Assembly: GCA_000333855.2 (NCBI GenBank)
Contig: CM007337.1
Location: 358,360 to 422,359 of the forward strand
DNA: 64,000 nucleotides
Direction: 5' to 3'
Origin: Endotrypanum monterogeii
Taxonomy: Eukaryota > Euglenozoa > Kinetoplastea > Trypanosomatida > Trypanosomatidae
Below, piece after piece: positions 8,393 to 17,808 of this stretch; the first letter of the stretch is position 1, and every line of letters starts with the position of its first letter. Under the pieces are notes generated by a model. That model did no database searches, had not been told where the DNA came from, and saw only the letters and a program-made list of their open reading frames with translations. The position numbers and the translations under genes were made by a program.

Positions 8393-10678
8393 ATGTCTCT
8401 CGCGAATCATCTAGGGCGGCCTTCGTCCGCGACGCATTATGTGCCGCACTCGGATCTGACGAAGTCGCACTATGAACGCCTCCTCCTCGACGTGCGCCGG
8501 TACCTTCCGCCCGGCGTGGAGGATGACGTGGAAGAGATCGCCGAGCAGGTACTGAGCATCGTGTGCTCTGCTGCCTCCGGCACATCCACGTCTGCAGTGG
8601 CTCTTAGCGAGCAGCAGCAGCAGAGCCTAGAACGTTTGCTGGACACCCGCCTAAGTCGTGATACTCGCGACCACTTGTTGCAATATGGGAGGTTGATCAC
8701 CGACTACGTGGCCAGCGATGAAGCGGCGGCGACAGTGCAGGATGACAGCTCGTATATGCCAGCGGCCTCATCTGGCGTATTTGGGGTGCAGGACTTGAAC
8801 TTCGCGGGTGCCAGTGACAGCGATAGTGACAGCGATGATGGCAGTGATGCTGTGCGCGGTGGCGCAGAGGAGCGTCAGACGCTAGAGCTTCTGACAGGCG
8901 GCGCGTCGTCGTGCGCAACGGAGCGAAAAGAGCGGCGGAAAAGGCGCAAGTTCCTCATGAGAGCCGACCAGAATTTAATGCAGTACGCTTTCGCTGAGGA
9001 GGGCGGCATCAGTGACACACTCGAGGAGGCAGAGGGATGGGGTGCGCGTCCGGTGCTCGGCGAAGGTGGGGCTCCTACAGGGGTGTCGAGCGAGGACGAG
9101 TATGGGGAGGATGGCCCGCTGGCAGCGGGGGCTGCTGGCGCACAGCGGATCTCGTTCGACGAGGTCGCGTGCAACGCGCAGTTCATCAAAGACGCCGTGC
9201 GACGTCTCTTTCCGGCGCAGGACGCGGACACCTGTCAGAGCGTGGCCCAGCGTGTGCTGAATTTCCTGGGTGAGAGGGAGGAGGACGACTTCACACTGGA
9301 GACCCAACTGACTACGTGTTTGGGTGGTTATGAGGACGAGGCGGTGATGGATTGGATCGGTGATGTGGTGCAGTCGCGATGGAATATTGTGTACGGCCAC
9401 CGCTACGCCCAGTGCGCGTCACAGAAGGAACGCGATGTCGTAATGGATGAGATGCGGCGACACGCCCTCGATGACCCGCTGGTCGAACATCTCTATCAGA
9501 GTATCACCGGCAAGGAGGTGGACCCGCTGAACACGGTGCAACAGCAGCAGCAGCGCCACGAGTCTGCTGCCACACGCGGCGGCGATGACGCTGCAACTAC
9601 GGTATCGACAGCGGCGCGGCAGCCCCCGCTGCGACGAGTGGACCTCCAAGCCTGCGCCTTCCAGGATGAGCGAACGCCGCATCTGCACGTTCGTGCCACG
9701 GTGCCGCAGGGTACGCAGCGGCTGACCTACGAGACCCACGATGAGGTTATCCTCCCTCCGTCGTCGTCGTACAACACGTCGACTCCTCTAATCCATGTCA
9801 CCAAAGCGTTTCCCGCCTGGGCGGCAGAGGCCTTCCCAGGAGTTACCGAGCTGAACGCCATGCAGTCCAAGGTGTACGACTGCGCCTTTAACTCGGACGA
9901 GAACATGCTGGTGAGCGCGCCGACTGGGGCCGGCAAAACGAATGTGGCGGTGATGGCGATGTTGCGCGCCATCGCGGCTGCTCGAAACCCGGCGACGGGT
10001 GTGATCGATAGCCATGATCTGAAGATGGTGTATGTCGCCCCCATGAAGGCGCTTGTGCAAGAGGTGGTGCGTACTTTCTCCAGGCGACTGGAGCCGCTAG
10101 GCCTCACGGTAAACGAGCTTTCAGGCGACGCTGCGATGACGCAGCAGCAGATGGCTACCACGCAGCTTATCGTGACAACTCCAGAGAAGTGGGATGTTGT
10201 CACGCGGAAGTCCGTCGAACTTGGTGTAGCTTCTCTGCTGAAGCTGCTTATCATCGACGAGGTGCATCTTCTCCACAACGAGCGTGGTCCCGTACTCGAG
10301 GCTATTGTAGCGCGAACGACGCTACAGCAGCAGCTCCGCGGGGAGGGCGGCATTCGATTTGTCGGTCTCAGTGCGACTCTTCCTAACTACACAGACGTCG
10401 CGGCATTCCTGCAGGTCAACCGTCAGCGCGGTCTCTTTCGGTTCGACAGCAGCTACCGCCCGATCCCTCTAGAGCAGAGCTACTGTGCCATCAAGAAATT
10501 GCGGGGTGTTGCGCAGAGTGCTGTGATGAACCTGGTAGCGTACGACAAGGTGCTAAGGGCAGTGCAGAGTGTGGTGCTCATTTGCGACAACAAAGGACAG
10601 CAATCGAGGCGCAAGGAGCGAATACGCCGTAGGATAAGCTCGGAGTCACCTGTGACCTCTGCGGTATACTTGTTCTGA
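8393..10678 (+). CDS. Brr2-like U5 snRNP helicase, N-terminal part (truncated by a chimeric junction)
   Basis: Encodes an acidic N-terminal region (about residues 1-370) and the first DExH helicase cassette of a Ski2-like Brr2 protein. Motif I is APTGAGKT at 509-516, motif II is DEVH at 622-625, and motif III is SAT within GLSATLPNY near 658. The block after DEVH (LLHNERGPVLEAIVART) is characteristic of Brr2/SNRNP200. Brr2 unwinds U4/U6 snRNA to activate the spliceosome, which in trypanosomatids serves mainly SL trans-splicing. True Brr2 coding ends near 10554. Bases 10555-10678 then encode an unrelated tail ending in a stop, because the sequence switches into a META gene fragment. Bases 10451-10554 recur at 11081-11184 with one mismatch, where the intact frame resumes. 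The annotated stop is therefore an artefact of this rearrangement or of assembly. Confidence 0.85.
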   Translation: MSLANHLGRPSSATHYVPHSDLTKSHYERLLLDVRRYLPPGVEDDVEEIAEQVLSIVCSAASGTSTSAVALSEQQQQSLERLLDTRLSRDTRDHLLQYGRLITDYVASDEAAATVQDDSSYMPAASSGVFGVQDLNFAGASDSDSDSDDGSDAVRGGAEERQTLELLTGGASSCATERKERRKRRKFLMRADQNLMQYAFAEEGGISDTLEEAEGWGARPVLGEGGAPTGVSSEDEYGEDGPLAAGAAGAQRISFDEVACNAQFIKDAVRRLFPAQDADTCQSVAQRVLNFLGEREEDDFTLETQLTTCLGGYEDEAVMDWIGDVVQSRWNIVYGHRYAQCASQKERDVVMDEMRRHALDDPLVEHLYQSITGKEVDPLNTVQQQQQRHESAATRGGDDAATTVSTAARQPPLRRVDLQACAFQDERTPHLHVRATVPQGTQRLTYETHDEVILPPSSSYNTSTPLIHVTKAFPAWAAEAFPGVTELNAMQSKVYDCAFNSDENMLVSAPTGAGKTNVAVMAMLRAIAAARNPATGVIDSHDLKMVYVAPMKALVQEVVRTFSRRLEPLGLTVNELSGDAAMTQQQMATTQLIVTTPEKWDVVTRKSVELGVASLLKLLIIDEVHLLHNERGPVLEAIVARTTLQQQLRGEGGIRFVGLSATLPNYTDVAAFLQVNRQRGLFRFDSSYRPIPLEQSYCAIKKLRGVAQSAVMNLVAYDKVLRAVQSVVLICDNKGQQSRRKERIRRRISSESPVTSAVYLF
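10451..10554 (+). repeat. Duplicated Brr2 coding segment, copy A
   Basis: These 104 bases match 11081-11184 with a single mismatch (AAATTG against AAGTTG). After base 10554 the two copies diverge, apart from a short shared AGTGCAG at 10561-10567. The repeat marks overlapping contig ends or a rearrangement breakpoint. Confidence 0.95.
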
Positions 10679-10803
10679 CCAGGATGAGGAACACTGGGCC
10701 TAAGAACGTGGTGGAGAGGGCCCTGTCTCGAGGGCTCACGCACGCAATGAAGATCGCCCTCAGCAGCGAGAGTGCGTTAGTGCACATGTCGCGTCACATA
10801 TAA
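10561..10803 (+). pseudogene. META-domain gene fragment fused behind truncated Brr2
   Basis: In the frame that ends at the TAA 10801-10803, the translation aligns over its length with the C-terminal two thirds of META copy 2. AECGAH matches VECVAH. NTP-stop-DKLGVTCDLCGILVLTRM matches the region from NTMSG to LMSTRM position for position. ALSRGLTHAMKIALSSE matches ALYRGFTHGMTYTWSSE. It has one in-frame stop (TAG at 10630-10632) and no N-terminal part, so it cannot make a META protein. It is followed by the META 3' UTR repeat at 10945-11070. It is well diverged from both intact copies, so it is an old third member of the array, not a direct copy of either neighbour. Confidence 0.75.
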
Positions 10804-10944
10804 TGCGCTTTCACGATGTCTCGGGTGCGCGCCGCGGTGTGTCGGGCTTCCTGTTTAATTTCTTCGAATCTACCTCTATTCTGTTTGTTCTTTTCTCCTT
10901 AATTCCCTTTCCCACCACTCCTTTCACCTGCGTTGACCAGTCCC

Positions 10945-11070
10945 GCCCCGCCGCTGTGCGTGTGGATGCACTGGAGCGCAGACGCGAAGGGCGCCTCCGG
11001 GTAAGGGCGCCTGCCCGGCCGATGGGGCGCCGCCATCGGTGGTCTGTGGTGTCGTGCACCGGCGCTGCGT
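10945..11070 (+). repeat. META 3' UTR repeat, copy B
   Basis: 126 bases identical to 494-619, directly abutting the N gap at 11071. An assembly ending inside an exact repeat is typical of a contig break caused by that repeat. Confidence 0.9.
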
Positions 11071-11080
11071 NNNNNNNNNN
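11071..11080. other. Assembly gap (10 N)
   Basis: Ten unknown bases. The left flank is META 3' UTR repeat; the right flank restarts inside the Brr2 gene at a position already present at 10451. The gap size is therefore nominal and the true content could be absent, small or several kilobases. Confidence 1.
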
Positions 11081-14000
11081 AGCTACCGCCCGATCCCTCT
11101 AGAGCAGAGCTACTGTGCCATCAAGAAGTTGCGGGGTGTTGCGCAGAGTGCTGTGATGAACCTGGTAGCGTACGACAAGGTGCTGCAGACAGTGCAGGCC
11201 GAGGAGCAGGTCATGATTTTTGTGCACTCGAGGCGGGAGACCGAACATACTGCACGGTACTTACAGAAGCGTGCCTCCGAGGAACGGCGGGGCTACTATT
11301 TTGTTCGCCCCGAGACTGATAGCCACAGGGCCTTGCTGAAGGTCTGTAGTGGCGCTGACGGTACAGTGCTACGCCGTAGCCTGCAACAGCTCCTTCCAGA
11401 GGGATTCGGCATCCACCACGCCGGTCTGAGTCGGGACGAGCGCAGGACTGTAGAGCAGCTGTTTGCGGATGGCTCGATCAAAGTTCTCGTCTGCACATCA
11501 ACACTGGCGTGGGGAGTTAACTTACCCGCGAACCGTGTTATCATCAAGGGCACTCGGGTGTTTAATGGTTCAAAGGGGCAGTCTGAGTTGCTGAGTGCTC
11601 TGGACGTGTTGCAGATGTTTGGAAGAGCTGGCCGTGTTGGCTATGGCGTGGCGGTGGGCAGGGCCACAATCATCACCTCCCCCGAGGACCTCCACTATTA
11701 CCTTAGCGTGTTGAACCAGCAACTGCCTATCGAATCACAGATGATGAAGCGGGTGGTTGATATGCTCAATTCTGAGATCACACTAGGCCACGTAGAGACG
11801 GTCGAGGAGGGGGTGCAGTGGCTCCAGCGGTGCTACCTGTACGTGCGCATGCGTCAGACACCAGAGGTGTACGGTATTCGTGCAAGCGTCAGTGATCCTT
11901 TGCTGCTGCACCACCTTGCAAACATTGTCCACACATCTTTCGAGGAGCTGAAGGCAGCAAAGATGGCAGACTACGACCCCCGCACCAGGAAGGTGACTGG
12001 TACACCGTATGGCCGCATCGCCTCCTACTGCTATGTTACGACCACATCGATGGCCACCTACCTGAGACTGATGAGCAATGCCATGCAGGACGTAGAGCTG
12101 TTCCGCGTGTTTGCCTCATCAAGTGAATTCGCGAACATCGGCGTGCGAGCAGAGGAGCAGGCGCAGCTGAAGGAGCTCCTGGAGAGCGCGCCGGTGGCTG
12201 TGAGGGAGTCGCGCTACACGCCTCTGGCGAAGATCAACGTCCTCCTCCAGTGTTACATAAGTCGGAAAGGCCTGGAGGGGTTGCCGCTCATGAGCGAGAT
12301 GGTGTATGTGAAAGACTCTGCGCAGCGTATTTTGCGTGCCCTCTTCGAGATTTGTCTCGTTCGCGAGTACGGCCGCACAGCTCGGCAGTTTCTTGAGCTG
12401 TACCTAATGACGGTGCACCGGCAATGGGCGGTCCAGTCGCCGCTGCGTCAGGTGCAGGGTTATTTGCCGGAAAAGCACTTCGACTCCATCCTGCCAGCGC
12501 TGGAGCGTGTTCGCGTACCATGGGAGGAGGTGCGGCGTTGGTCGGTGGAGGACTTGGCCGAGAAACTGAGCGACGACCGGCGCTCACAGTTTGCGTACGA
12601 AGCGATTCATGTTATACCACACTACGCTGTAGATGCTGCGGTGCGTCCTCTGACGCGTGGAATGCTTTACGTGGACGTTGACATCCTTCCAGATTTTCAC
12701 TACGTGGAGTCTGTGCATGGTCGTTCGGTCTGTGAAGTACTCCTTTTGATCGAGCACACGGACGGTCGCTTGCTTCATCACGAGACTGTTTTTATTCCCC
12801 AGGCAAATGTTCATAAGAATGTCTCCTATTCCTGTCCACCGGTAGTGGTGCCAATGGTGGAGCCTGCGCCAACGCACCTGTTCGTGCGTGTCGTCTCCCC
12901 ACATTGGCTGTCGGCGACGTCCTTCACCTCTGTGTGCCTCTTGAACACCCTTTTACCGCCAGTCGCGCCACCCCTGCGTGAGGTGGATCAGCGTCCACCG
13001 CTGCAGGAGGCAAACAGTACGTCTGTCGTGGAGCGTCTCGCCCCGTTCGAGCTCCACACCGTTGCTGAGATGCTCTTCCCCTTTCACAATTTCACGGCGT
13101 TGCAGTCAGACCTAATCGACCCCATCTTCCAGGATCACCCACACAACCTCCTCGTCGGTGTCCCGCCGGGTGCCGGCAAGACGGTCATCGCAGAGCTTTT
13201 CGTGTTGCATTTTCTGCTCGATGAGGCGTTGAAGGAGACGGAGCGCGCAAAGAGGGTCCAGCAACAGGAAGGAGACAGAGCGTCAGACACCGACTCTGTG
13301 AACTTGCTCCCAGGCAAGCTGCTCTACCTCACGAGCCACCCTGACGTTGTGCATCGCCGGGCGTTGGACTGGCGCTACAGGTTTGGCGAGGTATTGAGGC
13401 AGCGTGTTGTGGAGCTTGCCGGGGCCGGTGAAGCTGAGACGGTGGGCAACGACAGCGAAGTCGCAAATGCCAAAATTATGCTGGCCACTGGGGAGAATCT
13501 TATCCGTCTTGTGCGTCGAGGTGACCAGGTGTTGGCCGATGTGACGCACATAATCGTCGACCATCTGCACCTTTTGCGGGCTCCCGAGGGGCAGGCAATG
13601 GAGGAGTGCATGGCTCGACTCAACAGCGAGCCCTTTCTCGTGCGCCGAGGTTCAGGACGCGCGCGTGTGCTGGGATTAACCTACCCACTGATCAGTACAG
13701 CAGAGATCGGTCGCTGGTTAAGGGTTTCGGCGAGTCACCAGTATAACTACGGCGCCTCCTACCGTCAGCTTTGTGTGCGTATGGTGGGCGTGGACTTACC
13801 TGGCCCCCGAAGCCGTTACGAAAACGGTGTTGTCACCGCTTTGAAGTTGCTGCGCCGGCCTTCGTACGCTGCAGCTCCAACTGTGATATTTGTACCCACA
13901 GCGCGTCAGGCGCGGGAGGTTGCGCAGCGTGTATTGTTGCGGTGTCGCGACAATTGCATCCCTGATGCTACGGAGCACGCTGCCGACGATGCGCGACTCG

Positions 14001-16090
14001 CCGTATTTCTCGCGGCTGGCGTGGCCTACATGCACCGCGGTACAAGCGAACTAGATGTTCTCACGATCCAAGAGCTCGTCGAAACTCCAGCTGTCAACCC
14101 CACCACTCAGGCTTTGCTGCCATTATGTCTCGTGTGCGCCTTCGACGCCGCCTGGCGATTGCCGGCAGCTCTCTTCACCAACGCCATCATCTGCTGTGGT
14201 GAACGTTTGACGACCTTCGAGGGCGAGGATGGTGTGCGTGACACGCGTTATCAGGACTGCTCTGCAGTGGAGCTGATGCAGATGGCGTCGCGCGCCCTTA
14301 ACGAAGCGGTGTTGTGCGCCCGCACGTCGCGGGTGTGGGTGTGGGGTAAGTTCCTCAATGAGTCGTTGCCCCTCGAGTCAAGCCTGCGGTACGCAGATGA
14401 CTTTCGTGACACGGTGAATGCTGCCATTGCGCAGGGGCGGGCCCGTAGCCGTGTCGACGTGCTGCGTGTGCTGTCCTCGCACTATTTTCTTTACCATGTC
14501 AAGTCGAACCTTCACTTTTACGGAGTTCCGACGGCGGCTGATGTGTCTCTGTACGCTTCCAGCTTTGCTTCGCACGTGGTGAGCTCACTGAAGGAGCTTG
14601 GGTGCATTGAAGAGTTGAAGGTGCGGCGCCATGACGCCAATCAACGCGACAACGGTCAGGCAGAGCTTGAGGAAGCCGAGGAGGATGAGGACCCACACGC
14701 ACCTCTGCGGCCTACAGCTCGTGGTATGGCCCTCGCTCACCACTGCATCGCCGTGAGCACCGCAGAGGATCTCCTACGTGCCCTGCCGGGATCCCTTGAG
14801 GTTGGCAAGGCGACGCTCTACAACTCTACGACGTACCTGTGGCAGATCCTGGCACTCCACTGTGAGGAGTTTACACCAGCGCACCTCGGCGACACCGCAC
14901 GGGTGACGGAGGCATCGGAGTTGAGGGCGTTGCACTCGATAGCGCGTGCGCTGCCGGAGGGCCTTGGTGTGCGCTACGTTGATCTGGACTTCAATGCACC
15001 AGGGACCAAGGTCTACCTTGCGGTGCTTGCATACAGCTGTCGACTGTTCCCTCCCATTCATTTCCACGCTGCAGACGTCGTTGACTCAACTGAAAAAGCG
15101 TCTGCGGACGCTGCCTTCGATGCACATGTCGGCCACTGTCTTTACCACACTGCTCTGTCTCCCGCGGCTCGTGACTCACTCTGCAGCGCTGTGCCAGACG
15201 ATATCGCCCAGCGCCTCGTAGACGACTTACGTTCGCTCCTTCCCACCGTCCTCCGTGTCGTGACGGCGGTGGTGGAGCTGCTAGACGGCGACACGCAAGC
15301 TTGGGCAGTGGACCGCTTAATTCGTTTCGTTGCATGCCTGCATCAGCAAGTGTGGGAAATCGATCCGCCAGTGACGCAGTTGTCGTGCTGGCGCGCACCG
15401 AGATGGTCATCGCCTACTGCCCGTCTAGTCATTCAAAGCAGCTGTGCGCTGCAGGACCTACAGACCCGCCCAGCGGAGGCTACATCCAAGCTGCAGGAGG
15501 CTATTCGAGACCTCGTAACCGCTGACGACGTGGCAGTTGTTGTGCCGCGCATACTGGCCTCGGCCACACAGGACGCGGCGGGAGTGCCGCGGGTGGTGTC
15601 AATGAGTGCCAGCGGGTGTGTCGAGGAGTTGAAGGGGGTGTTGGCTATGGTGATACGTGTTGCTGCGCAGTTCCGCTGGAAGACACCAACATTGCTGGGA
15701 CTGGGCGACAAGAGCAGCGTGGATGATTGTGCGCTGGGGGTCGGCTCCTCGGGGCTTCCAGAGGGGCGTGTGGCAGCCGCGTCACAGTGGTGGGTTCGGT
15801 GTGTTGTTTCGCCTCGATCATCCGGTGCCTCCAACGTTGGCATCTCGGCAGAGACGCGTCAGTTGGCGCTACGGCGCGTCGGTACGGGTAGGATTCTGGA
15901 GAGCGCAGAGCCAGCATCGCTTTATGAGGTCTCTGCCGACCTATTTTTTCCCCTGGCGCGACTTGAGACTGAAGATTTGGATGCGGTTGAGATGCGCGCG
16001 ATCTTGACGAGCGTTGTGTACTGCAGCGTGGAGGCCACGGATGCTGTGAAATTTGAAGTGGTTGACGAGGAGAACGGAGAAAGCGCGTAG
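11081..16090 (+). CDS. Brr2-like U5 snRNP helicase, remainder to stop
   Basis: Continues the 8393 gene in frame from the duplicated segment. It contains the rest of cassette 1 (HSRRET, a GIHHAGLSRDER motif, TSTLAWGVNLPA, and motif VI QMFGRAGR at about 11611-11634), then the first Sec63-like module. A second helicase cassette begins near 13030; it keeps a P-loop (VPPGAGKT, about 13160-13183), but motif II reads DHLH and motif III LTY instead of SAT, and I see no GRAGR, followed by a second Sec63-like module. Two cassettes, the second degenerate, is the Brr2 architecture; in other eukaryotes the second is inactive and acts as a regulatory platform for Prp8 and Jab1. Joined without the duplicated segment, the protein would be about 2,355 residues, in the family range but slightly long. 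The open frame extends left only through Ns and repeat. Confidence 0.88.
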   Translation, partial: SYRPIPLEQSYCAIKKLRGVAQSAVMNLVAYDKVLQTVQAEEQVMIFVHSRRETEHTARYLQKRASEERRGYYFVRPETDSHRALLKVCSGADGTVLRRSLQQLLPEGFGIHHAGLSRDERRTVEQLFADGSIKVLVCTSTLAWGVNLPANRVIIKGTRVFNGSKGQSELLSALDVLQMFGRAGRVGYGVAVGRATIITSPEDLHYYLSVLNQQLPIESQMMKRVVDMLNSEITLGHVETVEEGVQWLQRCYLYVRMRQTPEVYGIRASVSDPLLLHHLANIVHTSFEELKAAKMADYDPRTRKVTGTPYGRIASYCYVTTTSMATYLRLMSNAMQDVELFRVFASSSEFANIGVRAEEQAQLKELLESAPVAVRESRYTPLAKINVLLQCYISRKGLEGLPLMSEMVYVKDSAQRILRALFEICLVREYGRTARQFLELYLMTVHRQWAVQSPLRQVQGYLPEKHFDSILPALERVRVPWEEVRRWSVEDLAEKLSDDRRSQFAYEAIHVIPHYAVDAAVRPLTRGMLYVDVDILPDFHYVESVHGRSVCEVLLLIEHTDGRLLHHETVFIPQANVHKNVSYSCPPVVVPMVEPAPTHLFVRVVSPHWLSATSFTSVCLLNTLLPPVAPPLREVDQRPPLQEANSTSVVERLAPFELHTVAEMLFPFHNFTALQSDLIDPIFQDHPHNLLVGVPPGAGKTVIAELFVLHFLLDEALKETERAKRVQQQEGDRASDTDSVNLLPGKLLYLTSHPDVVHRRALDWRYRFGEVLRQRVVELAGAGEAETVGNDSEVANAKIMLATGENLIRLVRRGDQVLADVTHIIVDHLHLLRAPEGQAMEECMARLNSEPFLVRRGSGRARVLGLTYPLISTAEIGRWLRVSASHQYNYGASYRQLCVRMVGVDLPGPRSRYENGVVTALKLLRRPSYAAAPTVIFVPTARQAREVAQRVLLRCRDNCIPDATEHAADDARLAVFLAAGVAYMHRGTSELDVLTIQELVETPAVNPTTQALLPLCLVCAFDAAWRLPAALFTNAIICCGERLTTFEGEDGVRDTRYQDCSAVELMQMASRALNEAVLCARTSRVWVWGKFLNESLPLESSLRYADDFRDTVNAAIAQGRARSRVDVLRVLSSHYFLYHVKSNLHFYGVPTAADVSLYASSFASHVVSSLKELGCIEELKVRRHDANQRDNGQAELEEAEEDEDPHAPLRPTARGMALAHHCIAVSTAEDLLRALPGSLEVGKATLYNSTTYLWQILALHCEEFTPAHLGDTARVTEASELRALHSIARALPEGLGVRYVDLDFNAPGTKVYLAVLAYSCRLFPPIHFHAADVVDSTEKASADAAFDAHVGHCLYHTALSPAARDSLCSAVPDDIAQRLVDDLRSLLPTVLRVVTAVVELLDGDTQAWAVDRLIRFVACLHQQVWEIDPPVTQLSCWRAPRWSSPTARLVIQSSCALQDLQTRPAEATSKLQEAIRDLVTADDVAVVVPRILASATQDAAGVPRVVSMSASGCVEELKGVLAMVIRVAAQFRWKTPTLLGLGDKSSVDDCALGVGSSGLPEGRVAAASQWWVRCVVSPRSSGASNVGISAETRQLALRRVGTGRILESAEPASLYEVSADLFFPLARLETEDLDAVEMRAILTSVVYCSVEATDAVKFEVVDEENGESA

Positions 16091-16208
16091 CAAGTCTTTC
16101 TCTGTCTCTCTTTCTCTCTCTGTGTGTATAAGGGTTGTATTGGACCTACACCGATTTAGGTGAGTAGTGGGTTAGTATCATAAGACCACGTATTGAGGAC
16201 CGATACTC

Positions 16209-16210
<2 letters not shown>

Positions 16211-16242
<32 letters not shown>
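16211..16242. repeat. (GT)n microsatellite
   Basis: Sixteen uninterrupted TG units in the Brr2 3' flank. Confidence 0.95.
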
Positions 16243-16243
<1 letters not shown>

Positions 16244-16762
16244 GTTGCGAAGGAAAATTACTGACATGGTCCCTTCTCCTCGATAATGCAGTCCATAAGG
16301 GTTACAGTGATGACTTTTGTGTACTGTTGGATGTCATGGCTTGAGGAAAAAAAAAGGGGGCGGGGCCATCGAATATCGATGCGATGTTCAATAAATGTTT
16401 CAGTGAAGGATTGCTGCCCTCGCACATCCCGTAGAGGCTCCCGCCGCTTCCGTGCCGTGTCGTCGAGGCTTTCTTTACTAGGCGTTTTCTTCGAATATGA
16501 TAAACCAAACAAAACCACGAATCGTTTTTTTTCTTGGACGACGCCGATTATCCCCAAGACCACTACCACTGCCTTTGTGAAAGGGATCCACGTGGTATAG
16601 CAGACGTGTGCGTGCGTGCATCTCTAAGTAAGATCCAGTCCAAAGGGAGAAAGGGCAAGGGGTACCTCGTCGAGGATTAAAAAAAAAAAATCGACGATGT
16701 CAAGAGGAGACAGGAAGGGTGGTGGGAGATGGAGGTGAGGGAAAGAGGACACTTAAAAAAAA

Positions 16763-16821
16763 AATTACCCCTCTCCTCTCCTCCCCTCTCCTCTCCTCTC
16801 CTCTCCTCTTCTCTCTTCTCT
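16763..16821. repeat. CTCTC pentanucleotide array
   Basis: About ten slightly imperfect five-base units of C/T, followed by T8. It makes a very long pure pyrimidine tract, a potential trans-splice signal although it lies almost 2 kb before the next ATG. Confidence 0.85.
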
Positions 16822-17588
16822 TTTTTTCCACTGAAAACTTTGATTTTTAATTTTATTTTGTCACGGAAGATTTAATTTTTCCTCTCCACTACCCTCCGCC
16901 TTATTTTTATTCCTCTCCTCACCTGAGAAATACAAAAAAAAACCCTAGTTTTCCCATTTCTCTCTCCATTTGCACCTCCCTCTTCACATACCTCGTCTTC
17001 ACCCCTTCTCTCTTAGCGGCCTGCAATATTTGGGGCGCGAAGCGCATCAGCGACTTGAGTGCAGCAACCGCATAGCATATCAGTGTTTGCGTGTCGTGTT
17101 CCCCTACTATCAGTCGAATCCCAAGAAAAAAAAAACATCGGAGGACCCGCGGTGTTCCGCTGCGCCTACTTTCCCTTTTTCTCTGTTTCATCGGAAAAAA
17201 AAACACAAACACACAAACACACAATTCTAAACAACGTGAAGGCGCGCGTATACGCACACATACAAAAATACATATATGCATACATACACGTCATTCCTTG
17301 CTGACCTTCATTCTTCCTGTTCGTGTATTTTTCGTGTGCGTTTCTTCACGCCTTTTAACGCCGTTGTGCGTCGCTCGCCATTTGTTTTCCTGCTGTCTAC
17401 CCCCTGAGGTGCACATTCCTTTTATATTCCCCCTTTTTTTTTTTCTTGTAAGTGCGTGCCTCCTCCCCTACCCAAAACACACACACGCGGCGAGGGACAT
17501 CGACATTTCACACTCACACACCTGTCTGCTTTCTTTTGGCTTATTCAACGAGGTGAACGTTGCTTGTGTGTATTTATTCATCGTATAC

Positions 17589-17589
17589 G

Positions 17590-17621
<32 letters not shown>

Positions 17622-17765
17622 TTGCTCACTTCCCTTACTCTGTGTCTTTATCCCATTCTATTTCTGTTTGACTCCCCCCCTCCTCCTCCTGTCCATTGTG
17701 CGTGAGCGTTTTTATTTTATTTTTTAAATCATCATTATTGTTGTTGCTTTTCTTTCATCTTCCTG

Positions 17766-17806
<41 letters not shown>
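17589..17806. repeat. (TA)n then (AC)n microsatellites
   Basis: A (TA)n run at 17589-17622 and an (AC)n run at 17768-17806, separated by T/C-rich sequence. The same pairing of TA and CA runs recurs in later intergenic regions. Confidence 0.9.

Positions 17807-17808
<2 letters not shown>

Noticed and set aside
10681..11070. Transposon insertion as the cause of the Brr2 disruption
   Set aside because: The inserted sequence is recognisably META gene plus META 3' UTR; no transposase, terminal repeats or poly(A) tail. The 104-bp flanking duplication is far too long for a usual target-site duplication.
10803..11102. ORF spanning the META 3' UTR repeat into the N gap
   Set aside because: Made of UTR sequence and Ns; the homologous frame at copy A is also non-coding.
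17768..17806. CRISPR-like or satellite array
   Set aside because: Simple dinucleotide repeat with no spacers; the organism is a eukaryote.
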